Source: JBGSMX01 sp963790405 (GTDB lineage: Bacteria > Actinomycetota > Coriobacteriia > Anaerosomatales > JAGXFU01). From it: a stretch of DNA of 64,000 nt. Below, one piece after another: positions 1-11,098 of this stretch (the first letter of the stretch is position 1; each line of letters starts with the position of its first letter). The position numbers and the translations under genes were made by a program. The stretch is taken from positions 62,001 to 126,000 of the forward strand of contig CAWBOJ010000006.1 in the NCBI GenBank assembly GCA_963790405.1. The letters are read 5' to 3'. The notes under the pieces were generated by a model. The model did no database searches. It had not been told where the DNA came from and worked only from the letters and a program-made list of their open reading frames with translations.

Positions 1-1919
1 AGGGCGGGGAGCCCGACGAGGTCGAGCCCAAGCGGGTCGACTACATGGATGTGTCTCCTCGGCAGATGGTATCGGTTGCTACCGCACTGATTCCGTTCCT
101 TGAGCATGACGACGCAAACCGCGCGCTCATGGGATCCAACATGCAGCGTCAGGCGGTGCCGCTCCTGCGTCCACAGTCTCCGCTGGTGGGCACAGGCATG
201 GAGTACCGCGCCGCTGTCGACACCGGTGAGATCATTCTTGCCCGTCGTACGGGCGAGGTCGAGTCGGTCGACTCTCACTCGATCGTTGTTCGTGCCGAGG
301 ATGGCACGCTCGACGAGTACGAACTTCCCAAGTTCATGCGCTCGAACCAGGGTACGTGCATCAACCACCGGCCGATCGTGGTCGAAGGCCAGAAGGTCAA
401 GCAGGGTACGGTTCTTGCCGACGGTCCGTCCAGCGAGATGGGCGAACTCGGCCTGGGACAGAACCTGCTTGTCGCTTTCATGCCCTGGGAAGGCTACAAC
501 TACGAAGACGCGATCATCATCTCCGAGCGCATCGTCAAAGACGATCTGCTCACCTCGATCCACATCGAGGAGTACGAGGTCGAGGCTCGCGATACCAAGC
601 TCGGACCCGAAGAGATCACACGCGAGATTCCGAACGTCGGTGAGGACGTGCTTGCCAACCTCGACGAGGACGGCATCATCCGCATCGGTGCCGAGGTGTT
701 CCCTGGCGATGTGCTCGTAGGCAAGGTCACTCCCAAGGGTGAGACCGAGCTGACTGCCGAGGAGCGGCTGTTGCGAGCGATCTTCGGCGAGAAGGCACGC
801 GAGGTTCGCGACACCTCTCTCAAGGTCCCACACGGTGAGACCGGGCGCGTCATTGCGGTGCGGAAGTTCACCCGCGACGAGGGCGATGATTTGAGCCCCG
901 GCGTGAACGAACTCGTACGCGTGTATGTGGCGCAGAAGCGCAAGATCCAGGAGGGCGACAAGCTTGCTGGCCGTCACGGCAACAAGGGCGTCATCTCCAA
1001 GATCCTGCCGATCGAAGACATGCCGTTTCTGACGGATGGAACGCCGGTTGACATCATTCTCAACCCGCTTGGCGTTCCGAGCCGAATGAACATCGGCCAG
1101 TTGCTCGAGACCCACCTGGGCTGGGCAGCATTTGTCGGCTGGAGCGATGACCCCAAGCAGAAGAAGTCTGTCGAAGGCCCCATCCACGTGGCTACTCCGG
1201 TGTTCGACGGAGCGCGCGAGCAAGAGATCTCGGACACGCTCGACGCCTCGAACCGCAACTTGCGATTCAAGTACGACGAGCGCTACGGCAAGAAGGTCAT
1301 GGAGGAAATCGTTCCTCAGCTCACGCGTCAGGGCAAGGCGACTCTTCACGACGGACGTACGGGTGAGCCGTTCCGCGAGCCGGTCACGATCGGTCAGATA
1401 TACATGCTCAAGCTGCTGCACCTGGTCGATGACAAGATTCACGCGCGTTCGACCGGACCGTACTCGCTTATCACACAGCAGCCGCTCGGTGGTAAGGCGC
1501 AGTTCGGCGGTCAGCGATTCGGTGAGATGGAAGTCTGGGCTCTGTACGCGTACGGCGCTGCCTACGTGCTGCAGGAGATCCTCACGGTCAAGTCCGACGA
1601 CGTGCTCGGTCGCGTGAAAGCGTACGAGGCCATCGTCAAGGGCGAGAACATCCCCGAGCCGGGTATTCCTGAGTCCTTCAAGGTTCTGGTCAAAGAGATG
1701 CAGTCACTGTGTCTCGACGTGGAGATCATGACCGAGGACGGCAAGGAGATTGAACTCAAGGAAGAGGACGAGGACATCTTCAAGACTGCCGAGGAACTGG
1801 GTCTCGACCTGGGTACCGCGGATGAAGAGTCCGATGTCGATACGAACGCCCTCGAGGAGCTCATCGAAAACGACATCTCAGCGCTGGATATCTCCGGCGA
1901 CAGCGACGAGAAGGAGTAG
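1..1919 (+). CDS. rpoB: RNA polymerase beta subunit, 3' part
   Basis: This is the C-terminal half or so of the beta subunit of RNA polymerase; the gene begins before the window and the frame is open from base 3. Recognisable conserved stretches are YMDVSPRQMVSVATALIPF at the left edge, GYNYEDAIIISERIVKDD, and the segment EGDKLAGRHGNKGVISKILP followed by the PSRMNIGQLLETHLG region, both near the active centre in this family. The end carries an acidic tail (EEDEDIFKTAEELG and beyond) as in many actinobacterial proteins. It is followed after 3 bases by rpoC, the usual rpoBC operon. No frame disruption is seen. Confidence 0.97.
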   Translation, partial: GGEPDEVEPKRVDYMDVSPRQMVSVATALIPFLEHDDANRALMGSNMQRQAVPLLRPQSPLVGTGMEYRAAVDTGEIILARRTGEVESVDSHSIVVRAEDGTLDEYELPKFMRSNQGTCINHRPIVVEGQKVKQGTVLADGPSSEMGELGLGQNLLVAFMPWEGYNYEDAIIISERIVKDDLLTSIHIEEYEVEARDTKLGPEEITREIPNVGEDVLANLDEDGIIRIGAEVFPGDVLVGKVTPKGETELTAEERLLRAIFGEKAREVRDTSLKVPHGETGRVIAVRKFTRDEGDDLSPGVNELVRVYVAQKRKIQEGDKLAGRHGNKGVISKILPIEDMPFLTDGTPVDIILNPLGVPSRMNIGQLLETHLGWAAFVGWSDDPKQKKSVEGPIHVATPVFDGAREQEISDTLDASNRNLRFKYDERYGKKVMEEIVPQLTRQGKATLHDGRTGEPFREPVTIGQIYMLKLLHLVDDKIHARSTGPYSLITQQPLGGKAQFGGQRFGEMEVWALYAYGAAYVLQEILTVKSDDVLGRVKAYEAIVKGENIPEPGIPESFKVLVKEMQSLCLDVEIMTEDGKEIELKEEDEDIFKTAEELGLDLGTADEESDVDTNALEELIENDISALDISGDSDEKE

Positions 1920-1922
1920 ACC

Positions 1923-4900
1923 TTGCTCGACGTCGACGTCAACAACTTCGATAGACTGCGGATCGGACTAGCATCGTCCGAGCAGATCCGCCAATGGTCC
2001 CGTGGCGAGGTCAAGAAGCCTGAGACCATTAACTACCGCACGCTCAAGCCCGAAAAGGACGGACTCTTCTGCGAGAAGATCTTCGGTCCGACCAAGGACT
2101 GGGAGTGCTACTGCGGCAAGTACAAGCGCGTGCGCTTTAAGGGCATCGTGTGCGAGCGCTGTGGTGTCGAGGTAACGCGCGCCAAGGTGCGCCGCGACCG
2201 CATGGGGCACATCGAGCTTGCTGCTTCGGTAAGCCACATCTGGTACTTCAAGGGTGTACCGAGCCGCCTTGGCTATCTGCTCGACATCGCCCCCAAGGAC
2301 CTCGAGAAGGTGCTCTACTTCGCTTCGTCGATCATCACGTCGATCAACGAGGAGGAGCGGGAGACCGACCTGCCCATGCTCAAAGAGGAGCTGGAAGCCG
2401 ATCTTGACGGTCTGGAGGCCGAGAAGGCCGAGGAGATCAGCGAGATCGTTGAAGAACGCGATCGCCTCATCGCCATCGCCAAGGGCGAGCTAGAGCCCGA
2501 AGAGGGCGACGAGCTTGACGACGAGACTCCCGTTGAGGATCGCGTCAAGAAACTCGAGAAAGAGTCCGAGCGCGACATCAAGGACATCGAGGAAGAGTAC
2601 TCTGACAGGCGTTCACTGCTGCAGGAGTCCCTTGATACCTTCACGAAGTTGTCGGTCAAGCAGCTCATCAATGATGAGACGCTCTACCGTGAGATGAAGG
2701 TCCGCTACGGCGATTACTTCCGCGGTGGCATGGGCGCCGAGGCGGTCAAGGACCTGCTTCGTCAGCTCGACCTCGATCAGCTGGCCTTGGATCTGCGCGC
2801 GCAGATCAAGGATGGCAAGGGTCAGAAGCGCCAGAAGGCTATCAAGCGCCTCAAGGTGGTTGCGGCATTCAAGAACTCGGGCAATCGCGCCGAGTGGATG
2901 ATTCTTGATGCGATCCCGGTCATTCCGCCGGACCTGCGCCCGATGGTGCAGCTCGACGGTGGTCGGTTTGCGACGAGCGATCTGAACGATCTCTATCGCC
3001 GAGTGATCAACCGCAACAACCGCTTGAAGCGACTGCTGGATCTCGGCGCGCCCGAGATTATCGTCAACAACGAGAAACGCATGCTGCAAGAGGCTGTTGA
3101 CGCGCTGTTCGACAACGGTCGACGCGGTCGCCCTGTCACTGGGCCGGGCAATCGTCCGCTGAAGTCTATCTCGGACATGCTTAAAGGCAAGCAGGGTCGG
3201 TTCCGTCAGAACCTGCTCGGCAAGCGCGTTGACTACTCCGGGCGTTCGGTCATCGTCGTTGGACCGGAACTGAAGCTTCACCAGTGCGGTCTTCCGAAGG
3301 CCATGGCGTTGGAGCTGTTCAAGCCATTTGTCATGAAGCGGCTGGTCGACCTCGATCATGCCCAGAACATCAAGAGCGCCAAGCGCATGGTTGATCGCGG
3401 CAAGAGCGTGGTGTGGGACGTCCTCGAAGAGGTCATCCGCGAGCACCCGGTCATGCTAAACCGTGCCCCCACCCTGCACCGCCTCGGCATTCAGGCGTTC
3501 GAGCCGGTACTGGTAGAGGGCAAGGCAATCCGCATCCACCCGCTCGTGTGTACTGCATTCAATGCTGACTTCGACGGCGACCAAATGGCTGTGCACCTGC
3601 CGCTTTCGGCAGAGGCACAGGCCGAGGCGCGCATCTTGATGCTGTCTACGAACAACATCAAGTCGCCGGCACATGGTCGTCCGTTGACCACGCCGACTCA
3701 GGACATGGTCATCGGTCTGTACTACCTCACGGCCGAGCGTGCCGGAATGCCCGGCGAAGGACGCGCGTTTTACAGCTTCGGCGAGGCGCTGCTGGGCTAC
3801 GATGCTCGATCCGGCCTCGACCTGCAGGCTCAGATCGAGGTGCGTCTGTCAGAGGACATGAACGAGGAGTACATCGACGAGAACGGTGCGGTTGCTCAGC
3901 GCGATCGCGTCGCTGGTGAACGTATCAAGACGAGTGTTGGACGCATCACCTTCAACGCGTCGCTGCCCGCCGAGTACCCCTTCGTGAACCACGAAGTGGA
4001 CAAGAAGGGTATCGGCCGCATCGTCGAGGACTGCTCGAACCGGTTCTCAACGACGGAGATGGAGGCGATTCTCGACGAGCTCAAGCGCCTCGGTTTCCAC
4101 TACGCCACGCGTGCAGGTGTCACGGTCTCCGTCTATGACGCTGCGATTCCCGAGGAGAAGCCCGCGATTCTTGCCGCTTCCGAAGAGATCGTCGACAAGA
4201 TCGAGGCTCAGTACGATCGCGGTCTGATTACCAAAGACGAGCGTCACCGTCAGATCGTCGATGTGTGGACGCAGGCGACCGACAAGGTCGGCGAGGCGAT
4301 GGCCGAGAACTTCGACAAGTTCAACCCCATCTACATGATGGCGTACTCGGGAGCTCGCGGTAACATCAAGCAGATTCGTCAGCTGGCCGGCATGCGAGGC
4401 CTCATGGCCAACCCGAAGGGCGACATTCTTGATCGTCCTATCAAGGCGAACTTCCGTGAAGGTCTGACGGTTCTCGAGTACTTCATATCCACGCACGGCG
4501 CCCGCAAGGGCCTTGCGGACACAGCTCTGCGTACCGCCGACTCCGGATATCTGACTCGCCGTCTCGTCGATGTCGCGCAAGACGTTATCGTTCGCGAACC
4601 TGATTGCGGGACCGACGAGGGTGTCGAGTTCAATGTACTGGTCGATGGCAACGAGGTCGATCACAACCTGGTCGGACGCTGTTTGCTCGCCCCTGCCAAG
4701 GTTGGTCGCAAGGTCCTTCGCCCAGCTGGTCACTATCTGTCCAGCGACGACGATATTCGCGAGCTTGCCGACGCAGGCGTGGAGACAGTTGTGGCGCGAA
4801 CCGTCATGACGTGTCATGCGGCGCGCGGTATCTGCCAGGCATGCTACGGCTGGGATCTTGCAAGCGGTCGTCCGGTCGACATCGGCACGGCTGTCGGCAT

Positions 4901-6101
4901 TATCGCCGCACAGTCGATCGGTGAGCCGGGCACCCAGCTCACGATGCGTACGTTCCACACCGGAGGCGTCGCGGGTGAGGACATCACGCATGGTCTCCCG
5001 CGTGTCACCGAGCTGTTTGAAGCACGCAAACCGAAAGGCCAGGCAGTCCTTGCCGAGATCGCGGGCAAGCTGAGCGTCGAAGATGGCGAGAAGGCTCGCG
5101 AGCTCATCGTCACCGACGGCAAGGGCCATGAGAAAAGCTATACCGTCTCCCGCCGCGCGCGCATGCGTCCGGGCGTGGAATCCGGCGTCGAGGTGACGTT
5201 GGGCCAGCAGCTCACCGAAGGTTCTGTGAACCCGCACGACCTACTCGATTTGAAGGGCCCCAGCGCCGTCCTGCGCTACATAGTCGCGCAGGTCCAGGAG
5301 GTCTATCGTTCCCAGGGCGTCGACATCAACGACAAGCACATCGAGGTCATATCGCGGCAGATGCTTCGCAAGGTCTCGATCACTGAGCCGGGAGATGCTG
5401 ACTTCCTGCCCGGCCAACTCGTCGATCGCATTGTGTTTGAAGCGGCCAACGATACGCTCCTTGGCGACTCCGGGGAGCTGGCACTTGGGCATCCGGTTCT
5501 TCTCGGCATAACCAAGGCGTCGCTTGCGACGGAGAGCTACCTGTCTGCCGCTTCGTTCCAGGAGACCACACGCGTGCTTACCGACGCCGCAATCGCGGGC
5601 AAGGAAGACGATCTGCTGGGGCTCAAGGAGAACGTAATCATCGGCAAGTTGATTCCGGCTGCGACCGGCATGAAGCGGTACCGCAGCGTGAAACTCACCT
5701 ACAAGGGCGAGTCTGCCGAGTGGACGCCTTCCGAGGAAGGTCCGCTTCCGGACTTTGCTCCCGATGAGCTCAAGGAGCTCGAAGCGCTTCTGCCTGGACC
5801 CTCGCTTGGGGAAGAGACTGCGGGACTCACGCCGAGCGAAGCAGCCGCATTCTTTGCGGATTTGGATTCCTCACGATCTGACGATGACGTTGACGTTTCC
5901 GGGTTCGCCGGCAAGGTGTTCGAGCCCGAGGTAGAGAAGCCGGTTGCACCGGAGGTTGGACCTGAGGATGGGTTCGCACCAGGCGAAGAGTCGGATCGCT
6001 GCAAGGCAATGAAGGGTGACGGGGAGCAGTGTACGAACAAGGCCCGTCCTGGCAGTGACTACTGCGGCGTGCATGCCAAACTAGAGGCGGCCACCGAGTA
6101 G
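1923..6101 (+). CDS. rpoC: RNA polymerase beta' subunit
   Basis: Largest subunit of the core RNA polymerase, 1392 residues, starting at a TTG three bases after rpoB. The N-terminal zinc site is visible as C62, C64, C77 and C80. The catalytic magnesium loop NADFDGDQ begins at residue 547, and the second zinc site lies in the region containing CHAARGICQACYG. The frame is intact over 4.2 kb. Odd feature: after the usual end the protein carries an acidic linker and a final 36-residue segment with C1360, C1370, C1381 and H1384, a Cys3His pattern (CKAMKGDGEQC...YCGVH) resembling small zinc-binding modules. I know of no role for it in this subunit. A strong terminator follows. Confidence 0.98.
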   Translation: MLDVDVNNFDRLRIGLASSEQIRQWSRGEVKKPETINYRTLKPEKDGLFCEKIFGPTKDWECYCGKYKRVRFKGIVCERCGVEVTRAKVRRDRMGHIELAASVSHIWYFKGVPSRLGYLLDIAPKDLEKVLYFASSIITSINEEERETDLPMLKEELEADLDGLEAEKAEEISEIVEERDRLIAIAKGELEPEEGDELDDETPVEDRVKKLEKESERDIKDIEEEYSDRRSLLQESLDTFTKLSVKQLINDETLYREMKVRYGDYFRGGMGAEAVKDLLRQLDLDQLALDLRAQIKDGKGQKRQKAIKRLKVVAAFKNSGNRAEWMILDAIPVIPPDLRPMVQLDGGRFATSDLNDLYRRVINRNNRLKRLLDLGAPEIIVNNEKRMLQEAVDALFDNGRRGRPVTGPGNRPLKSISDMLKGKQGRFRQNLLGKRVDYSGRSVIVVGPELKLHQCGLPKAMALELFKPFVMKRLVDLDHAQNIKSAKRMVDRGKSVVWDVLEEVIREHPVMLNRAPTLHRLGIQAFEPVLVEGKAIRIHPLVCTAFNADFDGDQMAVHLPLSAEAQAEARILMLSTNNIKSPAHGRPLTTPTQDMVIGLYYLTAERAGMPGEGRAFYSFGEALLGYDARSGLDLQAQIEVRLSEDMNEEYIDENGAVAQRDRVAGERIKTSVGRITFNASLPAEYPFVNHEVDKKGIGRIVEDCSNRFSTTEMEAILDELKRLGFHYATRAGVTVSVYDAAIPEEKPAILAASEEIVDKIEAQYDRGLITKDERHRQIVDVWTQATDKVGEAMAENFDKFNPIYMMAYSGARGNIKQIRQLAGMRGLMANPKGDILDRPIKANFREGLTVLEYFISTHGARKGLADTALRTADSGYLTRRLVDVAQDVIVREPDCGTDEGVEFNVLVDGNEVDHNLVGRCLLAPAKVGRKVLRPAGHYLSSDDDIRELADAGVETVVARTVMTCHAARGICQACYGWDLASGRPVDIGTAVGIIAAQSIGEPGTQLTMRTFHTGGVAGEDITHGLPRVTELFEARKPKGQAVLAEIAGKLSVEDGEKARELIVTDGKGHEKSYTVSRRARMRPGVESGVEVTLGQQLTEGSVNPHDLLDLKGPSAVLRYIVAQVQEVYRSQGVDINDKHIEVISRQMLRKVSITEPGDADFLPGQLVDRIVFEAANDTLLGDSGELALGHPVLLGITKASLATESYLSAASFQETTRVLTDAAIAGKEDDLLGLKENVIIGKLIPAATGMKRYRSVKLTYKGESAEWTPSEEGPLPDFAPDELKELEALLPGPSLGEETAGLTPSEAAAFFADLDSSRSDDDVDVSGFAGKVFEPEVEKPVAPEVGPEDGFAPGEESDRCKAMKGDGEQCTNKARPGSDYCGVHAKLEAATE

Positions 6102-6121
6102 GCACGTATTGATCGACATTC

Positions 6122-6153
6122 GACGGGCGCTCTAGGCGACTGGAGCGCCCGTC
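6122..6153 (+). terminator. rpoBC terminator
   Basis: A perfect 11-bp inverted repeat (GACGGGCGCTC at 6122-6132, GAGCGCCCGTC at 6143-6153) with a 10-base loop is followed by TTGTTGT. It sits 20 bases after the rpoC stop and before the str-operon promoter, so it probably ends the rpoBC transcript. Confidence 0.88.
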
Positions 6154-6249
6154 TTGTTGTCTGCCCAGCTCAGAGCTGTATCGAGCACGGAAGTCGGCAG
6201 GTGCGACGTATTGGTTGGACGCGGGTAGATACGCCCGGATGCGTGGTGT

Positions 6250-6278
6250 TTGACAACGGCAGGCGAGCTTGCTAGAGT
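6250..6278 (+). promoter_or_regulatory. promoter of the str operon
   Basis: A TTGACA box (6250-6255) is separated by exactly 17 bases from TAGAGT (6273-6278), a near-consensus sigma70-type promoter. Transcription would start near 6285 and give a leader of roughly 85 bases before rpsL. The reading frame that continues upstream of rpsL overlaps this promoter, which argues against a longer rpsL. Confidence 0.75.
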
Positions 6279-6370
6279 GCACCCTTGTGACTCTATGCTC
6301 GGCGGTCTACGCCCGTGTGGTGGCCCGTCGGTGGGATGAACATGTGCAAGAAGAGACGAAGGAGAGCACG

Positions 6371-6742
6371 TTGCCCACGATCAACCAGCTGGTCCGCAAG
6401 GGCCGCAAGGCCAATGCGGAGAAGAGCGCGACGCCCGCCCTGAAGGGCAATCCGCAGAAGCGGGGCGTGTGTACTCGCGTGTACACCACCACGCCCAAGA
6501 AGCCGAACTCTGCGCTTCGGAAGGTCGCCCGTGTGCGCCTGACCAACCAGATCGAGATCACCGCGTACATTCCTGGAGTCGGCCACAACTTGCAGGAGCA
6601 CTCAATCGTGCTCGTGCGCGGCGGTCGAGTGAAAGACCTCCCCGGTGTCCGCTACAAAGTCGTTCGCGGCACGCTCGACGCCGCAGGTGTGGGCGACCGC
6701 AAGCAGGCCCGTTCGCGCTACGGCGCCAAGAAGGACAAGTAG
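6371..6742 (+). CDS. rpsL: 30S ribosomal protein S12
   Basis: S12 is a decoding-centre protein of the small ribosomal subunit. The 123-residue product starts PTINQLVRKGRK and contains TTTPKKPNSALRK and GVRYKVVRGTLD, all diagnostic. The start chosen is TTG at 6371, because AAGGAGAG lies just upstream and the family begins at this point; the frame is open further upstream, but that extension has no S12 similarity and runs into the promoter. The lysine positions linked to streptomycin resistance in this family (PKKPNSA) look wild type. First gene of the str operon. Confidence 0.95.
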   Translation: MPTINQLVRKGRKANAEKSATPALKGNPQKRGVCTRVYTTTPKKPNSALRKVARVRLTNQIEITAYIPGVGHNLQEHSIVLVRGGRVKDLPGVRYKVVRGTLDAAGVGDRKQARSRYGAKKDK

Positions 6743-6802
6743 AACGATCCTAAGGCCCGCGACGCATAAGTCGAAGGCTGCGTAGTACAGAGGAGACCCA
6801 GT

Positions 6803-7273
6803 ATGCCCAGGCGTGCAGCAGCGAGCCGTCGAGAGACCGCTCCCGATCCGGTCTACAACAATCGGCTGGTCACCCAGCTGATCAACAAGGTGCTGTGGGA
6901 CGGCAAGAAGTCCACGGCGGAGCGCATCGTCTATGGTGCGTTCGACATGATCGAAACGAAGACCAGCGGCGATCCGTTGGCCACGTTCAAGAAGGCGATG
7001 GACAATGTGCGTCCGACGCTTGAGGTCAAACCCAAGCGTGTGGGCGGTGCGACGTACCAGGTGCCGATCGAGGTCAACTCTCGTCGGGCGACCACGCTGG
7101 CCATCCGGTGGATAGTCGGGTACGCACGGGCTCGTCGCGAGAAGACTATGGCCGAACGTCTTGCCTCCGAGATCATGGATGCGGCAAACGGCCTCGGTGC
7201 CTCTGTCAAGAAGCGTGAGGATCTGTTCAAGATGGCTGAGTCCAACCGGGCATTCAGCCACTACCGTTGGTAG
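6803..7273 (+). CDS. rpsG: 30S ribosomal protein S7
   Basis: S7 binds the 3' major domain of 16S rRNA and nucleates assembly of the small-subunit head. The 156 residues match the usual length, starting MPRRAAASRRE and containing VYNNRLVTQLINKVLWDGKK and the C-terminal AFSHYRW end. An AGAGGAGACC ribosome-binding sequence precedes the ATG. It lies between rpsL and fusA, the conserved str-operon order; in other bacteria S7 represses this operon, but no specific target is identified here. Confidence 0.97.
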   Translation: MPRRAAASRRETAPDPVYNNRLVTQLINKVLWDGKKSTAERIVYGAFDMIETKTSGDPLATFKKAMDNVRPTLEVKPKRVGGATYQVPIEVNSRRATTLAIRWIVGYARARREKTMAERLASEIMDAANGLGASVKKREDLFKMAESNRAFSHYRW

Positions 7274-7315
7274 TCGTCGGACTACTGGACCAAGGATAAG
7301 GGAACCACTCTCACC

Positions 7316-9419
7316 ATGGCTTCGAAGACGTATCCTCTCGCCAAAACCCGAAACATCGGGATCATGGCTCATATCGACGCCGGGAAGACCACCACGACCG
7401 AGCGCGTACTGTTCTATACGGGCAAGACGCACAAGCTCGGCGAGGTGCACGACGGCGCTGCGACAATGGATTGGATGGTCCAGGAGCAGGAGCGCGGTAT
7501 CACGATCACGTCCGCCGCGACGACCTGTTTTTGGAAGGACCATCGTATCCAGATAATCGACACGCCCGGTCACGTCGACTTCACGGTCGAAGTCGAGCGT
7601 TCGCTTCGCGTACTCGACGGTGCCGTCGCTGTCTTTTGCGCGGTTGGTGGCGTTGAGCCTCAGTCCGAGACAGTCTGGCGTCAGGCAGATACCTACGGCG
7701 TGCCGCGTATCGCCTACATCAACAAGATGGACCGTACCGGGGCCGATTTCATGAACGTCGTACAGATGATGAAGGACCGCCTGGCCACTCGTCCGGTGCT
7801 GCTCCAGTACCCCATCGGGCGCCGAGGATCAGTTCTCGGGCATTATCGATCTGGTCGAGATGAACGTGAGCTTCTTCAACGAGGACGACAACGGCATCAA
7901 CCCGACGATCGGGGAGATTCCGGCAGAGTATGCCGAGGAGGCAGCGAAGCATCGTCACGAGCTGGTCGAGGCTGCAGCCGAGTACGACGAGGAGCTCCTC
8001 GAGAAGTACCTGATGGACGAGGAACTCACCGTCGACGAAATCAAGACGAGCGCTGCGCTCCGCAACGATCGATTGCGCGATTACGCCAGTAACGTGCGGC
8101 GCCTCTTTCAAGAACAAGGGCGTCCAGCCGCTGCTGGATGCGATTCTCGACTTCTTGCCGTCTCCGCTGGATGTGCCTCCGATCAAGGGGGTCGCGGTCA
8201 AGGGCGGCGAAGAGGTCGAACGTCATGCGGATCCCAAGGAGCCCTTTGCGGCACTGGCTTTCAAGGTCATGACCGACCCGTATGTCGGTAAGCTTACGTA
8301 CTTCCGTGTCTACTCCGGCACGCTGGAGACTGGGTCATACGTCCTAAACGCCACAAAGGGACACAAGGAACGTATCGGCCGTCTGCTGGAGATGCACGCG
8401 AATACCCGGGAAGACGTCGATGCAGTCCGCGCAGGCGACATCGTCGCCGCAGTCGGCCTCAAGAACACGACTACCGGTGACACGCTGTCGAGTGAGAACT
8501 CTGCCGGTGCTGCTGGAGTCGATGGTCTTCCCCGATCCCGTCATCGACATCGCTATCGAGCCAAAGACGAAGGTCGACCAGGAGAAGCTTGGCCAGTCGC
8601 TAGCGAAGCTTGGCTGAAGAGGATCCGACGTTCCGAGTCCGTACGGACGAAGAAACGGGCCAGACCATCATCGCTGGCATGGGCGAGCTGCATCTCGAAG
8701 TCATCGTCGACCGTCTCTTGCGTGAGTTCAAGGTCGAGGCGAACGTCGGCAAGCCGCAGGTGGCGTATCGCGAGACGGCCGGCAAGCCTGTCGAGGAAGT
8801 GGACATGAAGTTTGCCCGTCAGACCGGTGGCCGAGGCCAGTATGGACACGTCGTCATCAACCTGGCGCCCCAGAAGTCCGGCATGGGCTACGAGTTCGAG
8901 AACAAGATCGTGGGCGGTTCCATTCCCAAGGAGTACATTCCTTCGGTCGACAAAGGCATCCGTGAAGCGATCGAGACCGGCGTGCTCGCCGGTTATCCCG
9001 TCGTTGATATCAAGGTCCAGTTGGTTGACGGTTCGTACCACGACGTCGACTCCTCAGAGATGGCGTTCAAGATCGCCGGTTCCATGGCGATCAAAGATGC
9101 GCTCCGCCGCTCCCATCCGATGCTGCTCGAGCCGGTGATGGCCGTCGAGGTTGTCACGCCCGAGGAGTTCATGGGCGATGTCATGGGCGACCTATCTGCC
9201 CGTCGCGGTCATATCGAGGGCATGGAGCAACGCAGCAACGCGCAGGTCATCCGCGCGAAGGTGCCGCTCTCGGCGATGTTTGGCTATTCGACCGACCTGC
9301 GCAGTCGTACTCAGGGTCGTGCGGTCTACACGATGCAATTCTCCGCATACGAGCGGGTTCCGAAGTCCGTTGCCGAAGAGATCGTCGCCAAAGTCGGCGG
9401 CGACGTGTCGCACAGGTAG
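7316..9419 (+). pseudogene. fusA: elongation factor G (reading frame broken as read, probably intact in the cell)
   Basis: EF-G, the GTPase that drives ribosomal translocation. The G domain has AHIDAGKTTTTER (P-loop), DTPGHVDFT and NKMD; later segments include GMGELHLEVIVDR and the C-terminal domains ending at 9419. As read, the frame moves +1 four times, near 7818, 8052, 8503 and 8612, each explained by one extra G. Removing the four bases gives 699 residues, the normal EF-G length, with family sequence across every junction (PIGAEDQFSG, SPVLLESMVFPDP, AKLAEEDPTF). EF-G is essential and no second copy is visible, so sequence error is more likely than loss. Str-operon position between rpsG and tuf. 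Confidence 0.9.
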
Positions 9420-9430
9420 GGAGCGCACAA

Positions 9431-10633
<1,203 letters not shown>

Positions 10634-10672
10634 CCGAGGCATCTCGTCTCGTTCTCAACGGAGGGTAGACAG

Positions 10673-10981
10673 TTGGCGAACCAGAAGATCAGGATTCGGC
10701 TGAAGGGCTACGATCACGAGATCGTGGACCAGTCCACAAAGATGATCGTGGATACAGCCCAGAAGACGGGCGCGAAAGTCTCCGGTCCCATTCCGCTGCC
10801 GACGGAGCGCAATCTATACTGCGTGATTCGTTCGCCGCACGTGAATAAGGACAGCCGGGAGCACTTTGAGATGAGGACGCACAAGCGGCTCATCGACATT
10901 CTCGAGCCGACGCCAAAGACAGTCGACTCGCTGATGCGTCTCGATCTGCCGGCTGGCGTGGACATCGAGATCAAGCTGTAG
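10673..10981 (+). CDS. rpsJ: 30S ribosomal protein S10
   Basis: S10 is a head protein of the small subunit (NusE, also part of antitermination complexes). The 102 residues begin with a TTG start followed by ANQKIRIRLKGYDHEIVD, and contain GPIPLPTERN and SPHVNKDSREHFEMRTHKR, all diagnostic. CGGAGGGT lies upstream as ribosome-binding sequence. First gene of the S10 operon; the unusually structured spacer that follows separates it from rplC. Confidence 0.96.
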   Translation: MANQKIRIRLKGYDHEIVDQSTKMIVDTAQKTGAKVSGPIPLPTERNLYCVIRSPHVNKDSREHFEMRTHKRLIDILEPTPKTVDSLMRLDLPAGVDIEIKL

Positions 10982-11036
10982 AGAGTGTGTGTGCTCGCAA
11001 CCGCGGGCGTCTAGACGAGGCGGTCCACTGGGGACC

Positions 11037-11058
11037 GGCCGCACAAGTGGGTGCGGCC
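11037..11058 (+). other. hairpin in the rpsJ-rplC spacer
   Basis: A perfect 8-bp inverted repeat (GGCCGCAC, loop AAGTGG, GTGCGGCC) lies in the 117-base spacer between rpsJ and rplC, preceded by a weaker GGTCC/GGACC pair near 11022-11036. There is no T tract, so it is not a classical terminator; an RNA regulatory or processing site is possible but unproven. Confidence 0.5.
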
Positions 11059-11098
11059 ACACGGCCCAAGACCGCGTGATGAAGTGGAGAAGGACACG

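Noticed and set aside
4047..5237. A 396-codon open frame on the - strand inside rpoC.
   Set aside because: It is the complement of a highly conserved rpoC region; antisense frames stay open because of the codon bias of the real gene. The same holds for long antisense frames inside rpoC at 2613-3446, tuf, groEL and alr.
6269..6370. An N-terminal extension of 34 residues for rpsL.
   Set aside because: The extension overlaps the promoter -10 box, has no S12 similarity, and a good ribosome-binding site precedes the TTG at 6371.
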